NCBI GenBank assembly: GCA_032716605.1
Contig: CM064523.1
Location: 43,652,376-43,716,375, forward strand
DNA length: 64,000 nt
Source: Paralithodes platypus
Lineage: Eukaryota > Arthropoda > Malacostraca > Decapoda > Lithodidae
Direction of reading: 5' to 3'
Shown: positions 31,905 to 43,894 of the stretch, in pieces
Layout: every line of letters begins with the position of its first letter
How positions within the stretch are numbered: position 1 is the stretch's first letter
The notes under the pieces: generated by a model
Told to the model about the DNA's origin: nothing
The model's input: the letters and a program-made list of their open reading frames with translations, nothing else
Database searches by the model: none
Made by a program: the position numbers and the translations under genes

Positions 31905-33944
31905 AAGCCAAAAAGTTAATTAAGCAAAGTAAAAAGACCTTAGAGTTACATATTGCGAATCAAAGTAAAACAAACCCGAAAGAATTCTATAGTTATATCA
32001 GAAAGAAAAAAGTAGTTACTTCAACTGTTGGACCGTTAGTCGATGAAAATGGAGAATACACCAAAGACGAAGTACAAATGAGTAATGCCCTGAATACCTT
32101 TTTTGCATCAGTTTTTACAACAGAAGACCTCAGTGATATCCCTACACCATCGCCGATTCAGATTGATAATTCAGATGTTTTTAAGCAATATCACCGTTAC
32201 AGAGAGAGAAGTATTGAATTGTTTAGATAAACTCAAGGTAAATAAAATGCCTGGACCTGATACAATCTCGCCTAGAGTTCTAAAGGAAGCTAAGGATGAG
32301 CTCTCCAAACCACTGACATTACTATTCAATAAATCCTTGCAGTCTGGAACTATGCCTGATCAGTGGAAGCTAGCCAACGTAACACCGATATTCAAAAAAG
32401 GCAGCAAATCCCTACCCAGTAACTATCGTCCAATTAGCTTAACCTCAGTTGTATGTAAAATGCTAGAAACGGTCATACGAAACAGACTCGTAAATCACTT
32501 AGAGGAAAATAACATACTTAAAGATACTCAACACGGCTTTCGTAAAAAACGTTCCTGTTTAACAAACCTCTTAGACTTCTTCCACGATATCCTCAACCTC
32601 TACGATGAGAGTAAAGCTGTAGATATTATATACCTTGATTTTCAAAAGGCCTTTGACAAAGTTCCCCACAAACGTTTACTGCTAAAACTAAAAGCGCATG
32701 GAATACAAGACGGTGTGTTGAAATTGATAGAAAATTGGCTCAGCGACAGAAAGCAAAGAGTAGTCATAAACGGTAAGGCATCTAAATGGACCAATGTAAG
32801 TAGCGGGGTACCCCAGGGATCGGTACTAGGACCAATTCTCTTTCTAATTTACATCAATGACATAGATGAGGGTCTCACCTGCACAATCTCAAAATTTGCT
32901 GACGATACAAAAATTGCAAATAGCGTACTCTCAAAAGAACAAGTTGACGATATGCAACACAATCTAGATAAATTGTCATGTTGGGCCCAAATTTGGCAAA
33001 TGAGTTTCAATGCGGATAAATGTAAAGTACTACATATCGGATACCTAAATGAGAAAGCAAACTATTCGATGAATGGCACTCAGCTTAAGAATGTAAACAG
33101 AGAAACCGATCTGGGAGTAACAATATCGAGTAACCTAAAACCGAGTCAACAATGTTCAGAAGTTGTTAAGAAGGCAAACAAAATAATTGGCTTTATAGGC
33201 AGGTCATTTGAGCATAAATCCAAAGACGTTATCCTAACCCTTTACAATTCCTTAGTCCGCCCTCTTCTGGAATACTGCGTTCAATCCTGGTGCCCTTATT
33301 ACCAAAAAGATATAAACAAGCTAGAACGAGTTCAACGTAGAGTTACCAAAATGATACCTAGCCTAAAGAACAAACCATACGAAGAGCGTCTTAGAGAATT
33401 AAATCTATTTCCTTTAACCCAGCGCAGATTAAGAGGTGACTTAATTCAAGTGTTCAAAATCATCAAAGGCATCGACAATATGAACTGTAGTAAGTACTTC
33501 ACTATCGACCAATCTAATTACACGCGGGGAAACGGTTGCAAAATTATTGGTAAATCTTTTAACTCACACGAATCTAAGAATTTCTTCTTCAATCGAGTTG
33601 TCAACTTGTGGAATGGGCTTCCCCGAAACGTTATAGACTGCATCACCGTTGATTCATTTAAACTCCGCCTAGACAAATATCTCGCATCAAACCCGCGACT
33701 GACTGCGTTTGTAAATGAATGACTTTATTTTATCCCCCCCTCAGTTACTAACCCATCTGTCCCCTACTAACTTCCTAATCCTGCCACGGACATTAGTTTC
33801 AGGGCAGTAATTCCCTTTCCAATGTTTCTTTACCCACTCTAAACCACTGTTTGGACACTTGATCCTCAGTGTTTTGGAGGACAAGCAACCTAGAAGGGTC
33901 ACTAGATCTGTTGTTGCTTGATTTCCTTTGTACTCCTTTGTACT
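31905..33944 (+). mobile_element. CR1-type LINE, copy 3 (5'-truncated)
   Basis: Starts near caaagccaaaaagttaat (31905; matches copy 1 at about 24500 on the minus strand) and ends at the tandem tttgtactcc terminus near 33944. The preceding 31669-31904 is not recognised. Very similar to copy 2 along its length. Confidence 0.92.
31920..33722 (+). pseudogene. CR1 copy 3 ORF2, RT domain with one frameshift
   Basis: One extra T in a T-run near 32178 shifts the frame within IDNSDV; from there an uninterrupted frame runs to the natural stop at 33720-33722 (TAFVNE). All RT motifs are present, including FADDTKIA and GVPQGSVLGPI. The C-terminal GCKIIGKSFNSHESKN, absent from copy 2 because of its stop, is intact here. 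This is the least damaged RT of the three copies. The endonuclease is missing through 5' truncation, so the element cannot act on its own. Confidence 0.9.
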
Positions 33945-34830
33945 TTGTGTTCAGCGGTAGAGCATAAAGCTATCAGCCTATGCCCGAGAGGGAGTAGTTG
34001 GAAAATAGAAAAAAAAAATACAAAAAAAATATGTTTACATACCGTATATGTTTTCAGTTGCCGCCAACATATTATTTTCAGTTTCAGAAGGACCTCTAGT
34101 AAAAGGAGGAATATAATACAAATTCAACAAACCTCTTCAATGTGTTTATTACCTATTTATAGTTAAAGTTACTTCTATAGTATTGCATTCGGTTTTGGAA
34201 GGACGTTTATTAATTATGGATTAAAGGAATATAATAATGTTTACAATTTATCTGTAAGCACTCTGTAACTAATTCAATATATGGACTGAACGTAAATTTC
34301 GACCCATTGCCATGAGAAACAAGGCGGTAGCGGCATTCTAGGTCATACTATATAGTACATATGCAATGTAGTTAGTAATTGTAGCGCACTCGAGACACTC
34401 GATACAGGAAGTTCTGCCTTTTGTCTCCCTCACTCACATAGAAAGAACAAAAAAGTCAAGTATTTTAAAGGAGCTAATGACATCAAATTTCCCCTGTGTG
34501 TGTGTGTTTTTTTTGTTTGTATGGGTCTTCATCTGAAGTTTGTTGCGCTACATTATGTTACAATCCTATCCTCATATTTTCTGAAAAATGTCTTTCACAT
34601 CACGCTACCCGAGACATATCCGCCAATGACTGATCTGAAAACTAATACTGTTGCCTATGTGACTGATTAAAGCCTCTGTTGTTCTCTATCAGCAAATGTG
34701 TACCGGTATCATCGGTATATATTGATAATCAATTAAGCCCTGCTATTCTATACAACAAAATAGTTGAATTATGTTCTGTAATTTAATGCGTCCGGATATA
34801 TAAAGGAAGCAACCCTTTACTAGACTATTT
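33945..34830. other. Unassigned region
   Basis: AT-rich, with no gene, RNA or element boundary recognised. Short T/G and A-rich runs near 34010 and 34498. Confidence 0.4.
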
Positions 34831-34937
34831 GCTTGTTTGCCCTCCCCACACTTCCACCACCAACTCCACCACTACGGGGCTGTTCGGCCAGGCAGCCTAG
34901 GGAACGACGACTACTACTACTACTACTACTACTACCA
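34831..34937 (+). mobile_element. LINE-D 3' end fragment with (ACT)n tail
   Basis: ggggctgttcggccaggcag followed by cctagggaacgac and about ten ACT units. The same 3' end as at 9554 and 45411, on the opposite strand and with ACT in place of AAC repeats. Heavily 5'-truncated. Confidence 0.75.
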
Positions 34938-35175
34938 CTCAGCCTGTGCATCCCCTCTTTGGACCCTAAACCAGGTCAGAACAGTCATCAAAGCATCCGA
35001 CTTGGTAGTCATTCAGCTACTTACTATTCCGGGGTCAGCACTCAGACTCATCATCGTGGATTACTACTACTACATTGGTTTTTATTTAATATTGTTCATA
35101 CATTTTATTTTACAAGCATCAGATATTACTATTCAACACCATGCAACTTCAATCCAGTCTCCTTCCTATGCGACC
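34938..35175. other. Unassigned spacer
   Basis: No feature recognised apart from short TAC runs. Confidence 0.4.
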
Positions 35176-35625
35176 CTATGCCAATGCTGCCTCGTAGTCC
35201 ACTTCTGCCACCGTCGCTGGTTGTGGTGCAGACAGTCTTGTTCCCCGCAGGCATAGTAGTGCTGATCTGAGCAACGAGAAAGATAGACGGCACCTCATCC
35301 AGGCTACAACGTGGCTCCTGGGCTGTTTCTTCTTCTCTGCGATGATCTCTGCAAGCCTTGAATAGAAGCACTGGGCCCTACATCCCATCCCTCCAGATGT
35401 GGTGAAGACTAGTGGGGTAAAGCTGCCATGTTCGATATTTAAGATCCTTTCCCCATATGCCCTGACCTTCTCTTGTTCATTCCTCTTGTGTGCAGCCTCC
35501 AGAGACAGCCCGCTGTAGCTATGGGCCATTGGGTCGAATATTCTTACGTCAAAGAATGCTCGCTGTGCTCTTGTCCAAAAACTTCTTGCACTAACGTCCA
35601 CTCGTGCTTCGTTGGATGTGTTGGC
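35176..35625 (-). pseudogene. C-terminal fragment of a mobile-element-type protein of unknown function
   Basis: A 141-codon frame (35601-35176) that extends upstream without a stop to the ACT microsatellite at 35627 (adding ANTSNEAR). Motifs: DVSARSFWTRAQRAFFDVR, FDP, NEQEKVRAYGERI, IEHGSFTPLVFTTSGGMG, WMRCRLSFSLLRSALLCLRG. From memory, similar domains (ARGFW, FFDVRVF, HGSFTPLVF) occur in many metazoan intronless, transposon-like proteins; I cannot name the family. The Asp of FFDVR and Glu of EHGSF could suggest a nuclease of PD-(D/E)xK type, but that is speculation. The 5' part is lost at the microsatellite. Confidence 0.6.
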
Positions 35626-35626
35626 C

Positions 35627-35668
35627 GTACTACTACTACTACTATTACTACTACTACTACTACTACTA

Positions 35669-35700
<32 letters not shown>

Positions 35701-35712
35701 CACCACCACCAC
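35627..35712 (+). repeat. (ACT)n / (CAC)n microsatellite
   Basis: Trinucleotide tract with interruptions. It forms the edge of the truncated protein fragment. Confidence 0.95.
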
Positions 35713-36148
35713 CTTCATGGTTGTGGGGAAGGACGAGTAGGGTTCTGTTATGGTTTGGTGAAGTCGATTTAATTGTAGTTGCAAAAGACTGAAATATCTG
35801 AAGTGATCTAAGCATGAATGAGAGGAAGTATTTCGTATTAGGAAGCATGGCAATTAAATATACGATTCCCTTGACGTATTTACAATGGGACATTGTATGC
35901 ACTCAACTACTATAATCAAATGTTACAATTGCAACTAGAGGTGATATTAGTTTGCAAAATACAAGCTAACTAAAACACAAATAATTCGAGGACCTTTCAA
36001 CTGATAATATTCAAATAAATGTGTGTCTTCTTTTACTTATTCTTAACTGTTAATACATTGACGCACTATATATATATATATAATGTTGGTATGGCAAACA
36101 TTAGGCAACCATATTTAGATTTGGAAATATATGTTTATAGTTAGAAGG
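35713..36148. other. Unassigned
   Basis: AT-rich, with no gene seen. A short (TA)n lies at about 36068-36083. Confidence 0.4.
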
Positions 36149-36358
36149 TTAACCCTTTAAGGATATGACACATTTTAGCAGTTTATTTTGGCTATCAGAC
36201 AATTGTATACAGCTTAGGAAGGATATGTGGGAATTAAAAGGGTGCAACCTATCTCAATCAACCATCGGACTTCCATATAACCTTCCTAATCTGAATATAA
36301 TTGTCTAATAATAGTCAGAAAACAGGACAGAAGTGCGTCATCGATCCTCATAGGGTAA
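36149..36358. mobile_element. Degenerate TTAA MITE
   Basis: Left end ttaaccctttaaggatatga; right end (reverse complement) ttaccctatgaggatcgatg, with the right TTAA mutated. The interior (ttaggaaggatatgtggg; ccttcctaatctgaatata) resembles the 44533-45257 element. Confidence 0.6.
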
Positions 36359-36433
36359 AACATAATATTTCAACCCTTTAAAAACCGATGATGACATTGT
36401 AATTCCAGCTACAGCCAATGTATGTTATTTACC

Positions 36434-36535
36434 TTAACCCCTTCAATCAGACGACGACTTCTTTATTGTGTTTAATGTTACTGCTAAATGTCCATGCTAA
36501 GCTTAGGAAAAACATCTAAGGATCAAAGGGGTTAA
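36434..36535. mobile_element. Short TTAA MITE
   Basis: 102 bp with TTAA at both ends. Left ttaaccccttcaatcagacg, right ggatcaaaggggttaa. The interior ttaggaaaaacatctaagg is similar to neighbouring TTAA MITEs. Confidence 0.7.
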
Positions 36536-37792
36536 TACAAAATTATGTTAGTTGATCATTTGACTTATGGCCCTTCCTAAGTTGAATACATTCACCTGAA
36601 GATTAAGAAGAATCTCTCTTATTCTGAGGAGAAAGACATTTATTACCAGAACGTGTTTTTAATGTTTTTCAACTGTATATATGAACACCGGATTACGGTA
36701 ATTAATAGCCACCAGAAATTTTTAAATCATAATATTAATACAAAATCAAGTTAGAACAATTGTGGTACAAACTATAAATTCATGCTATAACAGTATCTAA
36801 GTCATACTGTCCATATCCATAGACATTATAACAACCAACATCCAGGCATCTTAAATACAACCATTCACTTGTGAGTCATTTAAACCCGGCATGTTGTCTC
36901 GAATACATTGAAACGAAGCCCCACCCTCCTGCCACCGTCCCACTCACATTGTCTGTCATGCCTAATATTTCGGGTATTGATAGGTTATGTATTAGTGTTA
37001 GCTATAAACGTCTTCATTTCATCCCTTTAATTGCTAAGATAATTCTGGAACTTCTATTAACCCTCCAGTAATGCAAATAAAGGAGACAATAGAGTTTCCC
37101 GACATTTTTCTTCTCACCATATCACGTCCCTTCTTTCATACACCATATGGGTTGAGTGATTCATTCATAAACCTACGACTTTTACTACGGATGACATGCC
37201 ACACACCATAACATTTTGTCGCAGGACTAACTTGGCCAACTGTACCTGAGTTACCTAATGTTCCTGTCTGCCAGCTAACTTTGATTAGCCTCAATAAAAT
37301 CCTATGCACTCTATACGTGCTGCTGGGTGGGTAACTCAGAATGCAGTAACCCCCCCCCCCCCCTCCGTTTGATCCCAGTTAGTTGCTTTTCCACAATACT
37401 TTTGCCCCGGTAGGGCTTTATGCAGACGCACAAATTCACTTACAGTTGAAAGACTTGGAAATGCAAAAAAATATAAGAAGTGAGAGAGAAAAAGAAGAGA
37501 TAGGTAGACAGGAGATGAGACAAACTGAGGGGAGAGATAGACAGGAAAGGAGGAAAGAGAAAAAAGGATGTGGAGAGTTGGAATCAGAAGAGACAACAGT
37601 TGAAGTAGGAGGGGTATATTACTCAAGAGGGCAAGGTATTGGAGGGCGCCGTGAAGTATCGTGTGAGTTGTAGTTGTCTCGTAGCCTGAAACTTGTACCT
37701 GCATTTGACAAAGTAAAGGTCATGGAGTAGTTTCTTTGGTTCGAAAAGGTCATGGTGTTCAAATAGCCGCGAGAACGCTAGGTGGCGTTGGT
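36536..37792. other. Unassigned
   Basis: No gene recognised. A C-run lies at 37351-37363 and a purine-rich stretch at 37460-37570. Open frames at 37336-37704 and 37383-37673 are low complexity. Confidence 0.4.
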
Positions 37793-37850
37793 ATACACAC
37801 ACACACACACCAACACACACACACACATCCACATACACACGCACAATCAC
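37793..37850 (+). repeat. (CA)n microsatellite
   Basis: An interrupted CA tract directly upstream of a SINE. Confidence 0.9.
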
Positions 37851-37855
37851 ACACA

Positions 37856-38180
37856 GCCCGTAGCCTAGTAGGTAGAGCTCTCGTCTCACACACGAGGGGT
37901 CGGGGGTTCAATCCCCGGCCGGGCGGAGACAAATTGGGCTTGTCTCCATTCATGTGTTAGCCTCAGTTCACCTAGCTGTAAATAGGTACCTGGAATAAGT
38001 GGACGACGTTGTGACGTCCCATCTGGGGTTGGCAAAAATGGTACAAGGCGAGATGGGTATCATATGGTTCACCTAAGCTGATGGCTACCTAAGCCTTCGG
38101 GCGAGACGGTACCGTCTATAGTGAGAATGGTACCATACAGATCCACCCTAAGCCTTCATTTCCGATGTCGCCAATTGGCT
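37856..38180 (+). mobile_element. tRNA-Val-like SINE
   Basis: The head at 37856-37927 has A box tagcctagtagg, anticodon stem ctcgt/acgag with loop ctcacac (anticodon CAC, Val), B box gggttcaatccc, and gcccg...cgggc as acceptor pairing. The body follows: cacctagctgtaaataggta, then cctgg, and a region near 38098-38135 with gagacggtaccgtct. The body and missing gene-like 3' end mark it as a SINE. The exact 3' end is uncertain. Confidence 0.8.
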
Positions 38181-39105
38181 AAAAATACAGATTACACACA
38201 CATCCACAGCCATTCCAACGATACATAATTATAACACCTACACATATAGGAGGCGGGAAATAACGGGCATGCTCACTCCCGCAATACAACTAGAGTAAGT
38301 ACAACTAGAGTAAGTACAACCTTTGCGCTAAATTCACCGAGTAACACACTATAAATAATATATTTTTAACAACACCTGCTAGCTCAGCGTATTTGCTCTG
38401 CCACACGCGCTCCACACATTAACTACTACATTTTACCACACATTCATTTTCAACTCACAAATAATTCCAAATATGCATAGTCTGGCGCTCGCTCTCTCTC
38501 TCTCTCTCTCTGCTTTTATGGTATTTGTTGTCATTGATGGTAATGTATTGGTTTAGTAGATATGCGACATAACAAGACTCAACGTTATTTTGTAGCTGGC
38601 ATCTATACTGAAGAAGGTGTCACAGAGTCAGTCAAATATCATGACTCTCTGCCTACAAACCCCCAAATTAACGCTAAGTATTGGTCAGTGCAGAACACTT
38701 CGGAATGTACTAGCTCAGGTTAGGATTTATGTCAAGGGTATTATTTAATGTGTTGCTCATTCTTTAACTGCACAAAATCGTCAAATGTTAACCAAAATCA
38801 GAGGTAGAAAGGCGTCATCGTGCTGAAGGGGTTAATTATAAGTTATACTTAACTTATCCACTCAAACCCCAACCCAATAGAGTGTAGTAGACCAATAACT
38901 TAATACTATGTTGGCAGCAGGTGTGAGAGAACAATATGGTGTTCCTTATTCTGCAAGTGTTATCACATTAATTTCCTTTCCAATGTGATGATTCTAGTTC
39001 CAAGTGTAAACAAATGGCGTAGGAAGTTGGCAGTAAATTTATCCTTCCTGAAGCCATATTGTTTAGAGTTGAGAAGGTGGTGAACAGCCAGGGCAGTTAC
39101 TGCCT
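38181..39105. other. Unassigned, with CT microsatellite and one TTAA MITE end
   Basis: (CT)n at about 38491-38510. At 38808-38835 gtcatcgtgctgaaggggtt followed by aa looks like a right TTAA MITE end (compare 17022 and 36434). No matching left end is clear. Confidence 0.5.
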
Positions 39106-40078
39106 TTCATAATCCTCTGTCGCATGAGGTAATGTGAGGTAGTCAGATTCATAATAATCCTCTGTTGCATGAGGTAATGTGAGGTAGTCAGATTCATAAT
39201 AATCCTCTGTCACATGAGGTAATGTGAGGTAGTCAGATTCATAATAATCCTCTGTCGCATGAGGTAATGTGAGGTAGTCAGATTCATAATAATCCTCTGT
39301 CGCATGAGGTAATGTGAGGTAGTCAGATTCATAATAATCCTCTGTCGCATGAGGTAATGTGAGGTAGTCAGATTCATAATAATCCTCTGTCGCATGAGGT
39401 AATGTGAGGTAGTCAGATTCATAATAATCCTCTGTCGCATGAGGTAATGTGAGGTAGTCAGATTCATAATAATCCTCTGTCGCATGAGGTAATGTGAGGT
39501 AGTCAGATTCATAATAATCCTCTGTCGCATGAGGTAGTCAGATTCATAATAATCCTCTGTCGCATGAGGTAATGTGAGGTAGTCAGATTCATAATAATCC
39601 TCTGTCGCATGAGGTAATGTGAGGTAGTCAGATTCATAATAATCCTCTGTCGCATGAGGTAATGTGAGGTAGTCAGATTCATAATAATCCTCTGTCGCAT
39701 GAGGTAATGTGAGGTAGTCAGATTCATAATAATCCTCTGTCGCATGAGGTAATGTGAGGTAGTCAGATTCATAATAATCCTCTGTCGCATGAGGTAATGT
39801 GAGGTAGTCAGATTCATAATAATCCTCTGTCGCATGAGGTAATGTGAGGTAGTCAGATTCATAATAATCCTCTGTCGCATGAGGTAATGTGAGGTAGTCA
39901 GATTCATAATAATCCTCTGTCGCTGTCGCATGAGGTAATGTGAGGTAGTCAGATTCATAATAATCCTCTGTCGCATGAGGTAATGTGAGGTAGTCAGATT
40001 CATAATAATCCTCTGTCGCATGAGGTAATGTGAGGTAGTCAGATTCATGAGGTAATGTGAGGTAGTCAGATTCATAAT
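39106..40078 (+). repeat. 45-bp minisatellite
   Basis: About 21 copies of a 45-bp unit (cataataatcctctgtcgca then tgaggtaatgtgaggtagtcagatt), almost identical. Deletion variants lie near 39530 and 40050 and a small insertion near 39923. The unit is 15 codons, so a minus frame is open throughout; it is an artefact. Confidence 0.97.
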
Positions 40079-40556
40079 AAGCTAAAGTGAAGGTTGTTAC
40101 CCGACTAATATTATGTCCACGTTTACGTTATTTCAATGTCAGCATCAAAATATCACGAACAAATACCATAAAATTCAAATAAAAATTCAAACACTAACAT
40201 AATAGATTTGTAAACTAGTATGTATAACAGACACGGATAGTCGTCCATGTGATACCACCTGGTTTTGTTTTCACGATCAGGGACATTAACTGGTTGTACT
40301 TAAGGAATGTTCTGCCCTGTTCTGTCTTATTTATGGTCACAACGCTCGCATCTTTCCACATCTTGGCCCAATGTTGTGTGCAGAGGCAGCTCTGATATAA
40401 TATGGTAACAAGTTGCCAGAGCTGGGAAGTACTATGACCCCCACCTCACTCTCTCTCTCACACTCTCTCTGGATGGGCCTGGCATGCAATAACTCGGGGT
40501 GTCAGGCTTCTCTGAATAATACCCCCACTCTTTTCTTGCTTTCTCTGTATCGTTAC

Positions 40557-40622
<66 letters not shown>

Positions 40623-41635
40623 GGAAATAGTTATAACATAATGAAATACACAATGTTTTACTTTACGTTTGTATACAATAACGATGTGTTATTATAAGGG
40701 TAATAATATTCCATGGCGTCATGTAAACATTTGAATATATTCCCTGTCTTCTGTTCTCTCTTTATCTATCCCGTTTCATAACTAGCCTTACATGTTCTAT
40801 TCTTCCCTGGTTCCGTGATAACACCCTAACAACAAACTTTATCACATTTCCTCACTTTTATATTTGCACCCAACTTATTGCCGCTCCTTCTCTTGTCTCA
40901 TTATGCCTCTCTACCTTTTATGTTCCTTTATTATACCTTCCCAACTTCCACACCGTCTCATATCCTCCAAGTGAGGCTCGCTTCTGTTTTAATATTTGTA
41001 AGACAGAGACACGCGAAACTTGTTTCCAGCAATTTGTGTTTTCGACAAGCACAATTGAATACCTTGCATCGTATTTTGGTTACCATTAGACGATTTCGTT
41101 AGCTTAAAAACTATCTCTAGGACTCAAAGAGGTAAATCATTTAGTCAGAATAAATGGTACACATTTGCTATCCTGGTGAAGTGCTCAAATCAAGATCGAT
41201 TGACATATTTCAGCTATGAACTACATGGTCGTTCTCTAGGCTATCTTCAATGGAGGTTCTCCTCTATAATTAACCTAAATAGGCTCAACGCCAGTGAAAT
41301 GAGCCGGGTCTCAAACCAGAGCTATTATGTTTGAAGACTTGGTTGAACATGAGAAGGAATGCTAAAACATTCATATTACTATATGTATGTATTTGTTTAT
41401 TTTGATTTTGGCTTTTTTCACTTCCATAGCTAGATTTGAACAGTAAAACATCATTTGATCTGTGTTTATACAATAATAAAGACCGAAAAAGAATTAACGC
41501 GGCTTTCGTTTAAGACCCTGGTAACTAGCCACATGCCCAAAGTTCAAATAGTCATAGATGGTGTTCACGAACCAAACAAATATTTTGTTTCATAATAGTC
41601 TCGCATTATTGGTCACTTAAGCAAAACTCAAGTTG
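40079..41635. other. Unassigned, with CT microsatellite
   Basis: (CT)n at about 40559-40618. No gene or element recognised in the rest. Confidence 0.4.
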
Positions 41636-41758
41636 AATAGACACCATTTGAGGCGGTATACATTATTGACAACGTGCGGCCTATAGATTCTTCAGGTGTG
41701 CAAAAGCTATTTGCGAAACGTTGTCAATAAAGTGCTCCTCCTCAAATGAGTTTCTATT
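41636..41758. mobile_element. 123-bp foldback element
   Basis: Imperfect inverted ends of about 40 bp: aatagacaccatttgaggcg...attattgacaacgt on the left, and acgttgtcaataaag...cctcaaatgagtttctatt on the right. The right part includes gcgaaacgttgtcaataaag, similar to the Penelope 3' end near 20025-20050. Confidence 0.65.
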
Positions 41759-42730
41759 CATTCGGTTAACTTTTCGAAGGTAATTCAACATATCCCATAA
41801 TCTTGTTGAAAGGTATGGCATCATAAATGTTTATCCATGTCCATAACGATTTGCAACATAGTTTCACTATCTTCTGTCTTCTACTGCCAACTGCCAACGA
41901 GAGTTCTAGAAACATCAACAAACAAATTATGATTTTTTACTGTGAAGATAATGTTGAGTCGGTATTTCGTAGGGCTGGTTGAGTCAGTATTTCTCAAATA
42001 TCACGAGACAATGTAGATGAATATTTAGAAAATTCGAAGTTAATATGAACTTCCTAATGGTTTTATACAAGAGAAATACCAAACCAAATAAATGTATTCA
42101 CTCCATAAAGGAAGTGTTTGTAGTTTGCTCCCTAGACCTCCATCAGGCTTAAAAAATAACTCAAAGATAAATTTGTAATTTGGTTGGTAGAAATTGTTCA
42201 GGCCAAAGGCCGAATCCTCTTAAATTGCAGACTCGTTGACGCTCGCCAGGATTAAATCGAAACCTATAGGGCACGAACAGTTTTAATAGTGACCAACAAT
42301 GGGGCGAAACGTCTTAAAATAGCTAAATCAATGGGTTGAATTTCTTAAAATATCAAAACTAATCGACCTAAACAAGAGGAAGAAGGGAGTCCAGAAAACG
42401 CCCTTTAAGCTAACATTATTGGATAATCCCTAGATAACTTTTATTTGGACATTACATGATAGTTTGTTATATCACGTACTGTTATTACTAATTGACCTCT
42501 TGCGAGTTTCAGGTTATCATTTGGGTGGTGTCACACAACCTCATTGTCCGTATTTGTTTTAGGCAAGTGTAGTCTGGCATCTTCAAAGTTTATGTTTCAT
42601 CAACATTAACCCACTTCATATAAGGTACGTTCAGTCATGTTGCCGATTCTAGTGAAAACAAATCCTGCAATTATATGAAAAGTAACTTGCTCATGGAAAA
42701 TTGCTTGAACAAACGCTCGTGTAATACTAG
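41759..42730. other. Unassigned
   Basis: AT-rich, with no gene. At about 42491 the text attgacctcttgcgagtttc resembles the outer end of the foldback family at 44243. Confidence 0.4.
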
Positions 42731-42926
42731 CTTAAGGAAGTTGGAGGCGTAAACATCGATATAGAACAGAAATGGAATTATAATGTAGATATTTGATCGA
42801 TCGAAAGTACAATTAATTTGGTTTTATATATTCATAAATGCACTACAACCAATTTCTAGCTGGTAATTCTGCATTATATCGATGTCTACAGACCCAACTT
42901 CCTTATAGCCTGAAAGTGGTCAAATG
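42731..42926. mobile_element. Foldback MITE, copy 1
   Basis: Arms aaggaagttggaggcgtaaa + catcgatata (from 42734) and tatatcgatgtctacagacc + caacttcctt (to about 42904) are inverted. The outer right end tgaaagtggtcaaat matches the family end at 44457. The left outer end may be displaced to about 42491. Confidence 0.6.
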
Positions 42927-43360
42927 TATACACCATAGTCTATTGGTTTTAAGTTGGCGAGCACTTGGCTTGTTCTCATCTTAGTTACTTCGCTAGAGAG
43001 TCATTGTGTTGTTAATTATGAACACTTGGCAATAATGTGATGCAGAGACACTGCACTTTCATATGTTTCCATTAGTCATCGAGGAATGAGCTGCTAAGTG
43101 AATAAAATATCCGCCAAGTTACACAATGTCTATTCTGGAAGTTGGAATGACAGTGCTTCGTGGATAAACAATATTGTATGTTCGTGAAGTATTGGCATAT
43201 ATTTTGTAATTATATAATATCCCACTGACTTGTCATAAGCAATTCTTGCTGCTGACAAGCACCATTTTGGGTAGATCATGTCAGGCCTAGGCCGCCTGCT
43301 CCTATATTACTGGTTTCCCTTTCGCTTAACAGGACAAAAATAGACACCTAAATTGCACGA
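42927..43360. other. Unassigned
   Basis: No feature recognised. Confidence 0.4.
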
Positions 43361-43894
43361 AAGGTCCTAATATTGATATAGGATAGGGTTAAAGGTCCTA
43401 ATATTGATATAGGATAGGGTTAAAGGTCCTAATATTGATATAGGATAGGGTTAAAGGTCCTAATATTGATATAGGATAGGGTTAAAGGTCCTAATATTGA
43501 TATAGGATAGGGTTAAAGGTCCTAATATTGATATAGGATAGGGTTAAAGGTCCTAATATTGATATAGGATAGGGTTAAAGGTCCTAATATTGATATAGGA
43601 TAGGGTTAAAGGTCCTAATATTGATATAGGATAGGGTTAAAGGTCCTAATATTGATATAGGATAGGGTTAAAGGTCCTAATATTGATATAGGATAGGGTT
43701 AAAGGTCCTAATATTGATATAGGATAGGGTTAAAGGTCCTAATATTGATATAGGATAGGGTTAAAGGTCCTAATATTGATATAGGATAGGGTTAAAGGTC
43801 CTAATATTGATATAGGATAGGGTTAAAGGTCCTAATATTGATATAGGATAGGGTTAAAGGTCCTAATATTGATATAGGATAGGGTTAAAGGTCT
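43361..43894 (+). repeat. 31-bp minisatellite
   Basis: About 17 essentially identical copies of gttaaaggtcctaatattga + tataggatagg. This very low divergence implies recent amplification. Confidence 0.97.

Noticed and set aside
34833..35270. Overlapping 139-145 codon plus frames
   Set aside because: Run through a LINE-D tail and an ACT microsatellite; low-complexity Leu/Tyr runs.
37856..37927. Functional tRNA-Val gene
   Set aside because: A long SINE body follows directly and no T-run terminator closes the head.
39210..40075. Minus-strand frame repeating MRQRIIMNLTTSHYL
   Set aside because: Translation of the 45-bp minisatellite.
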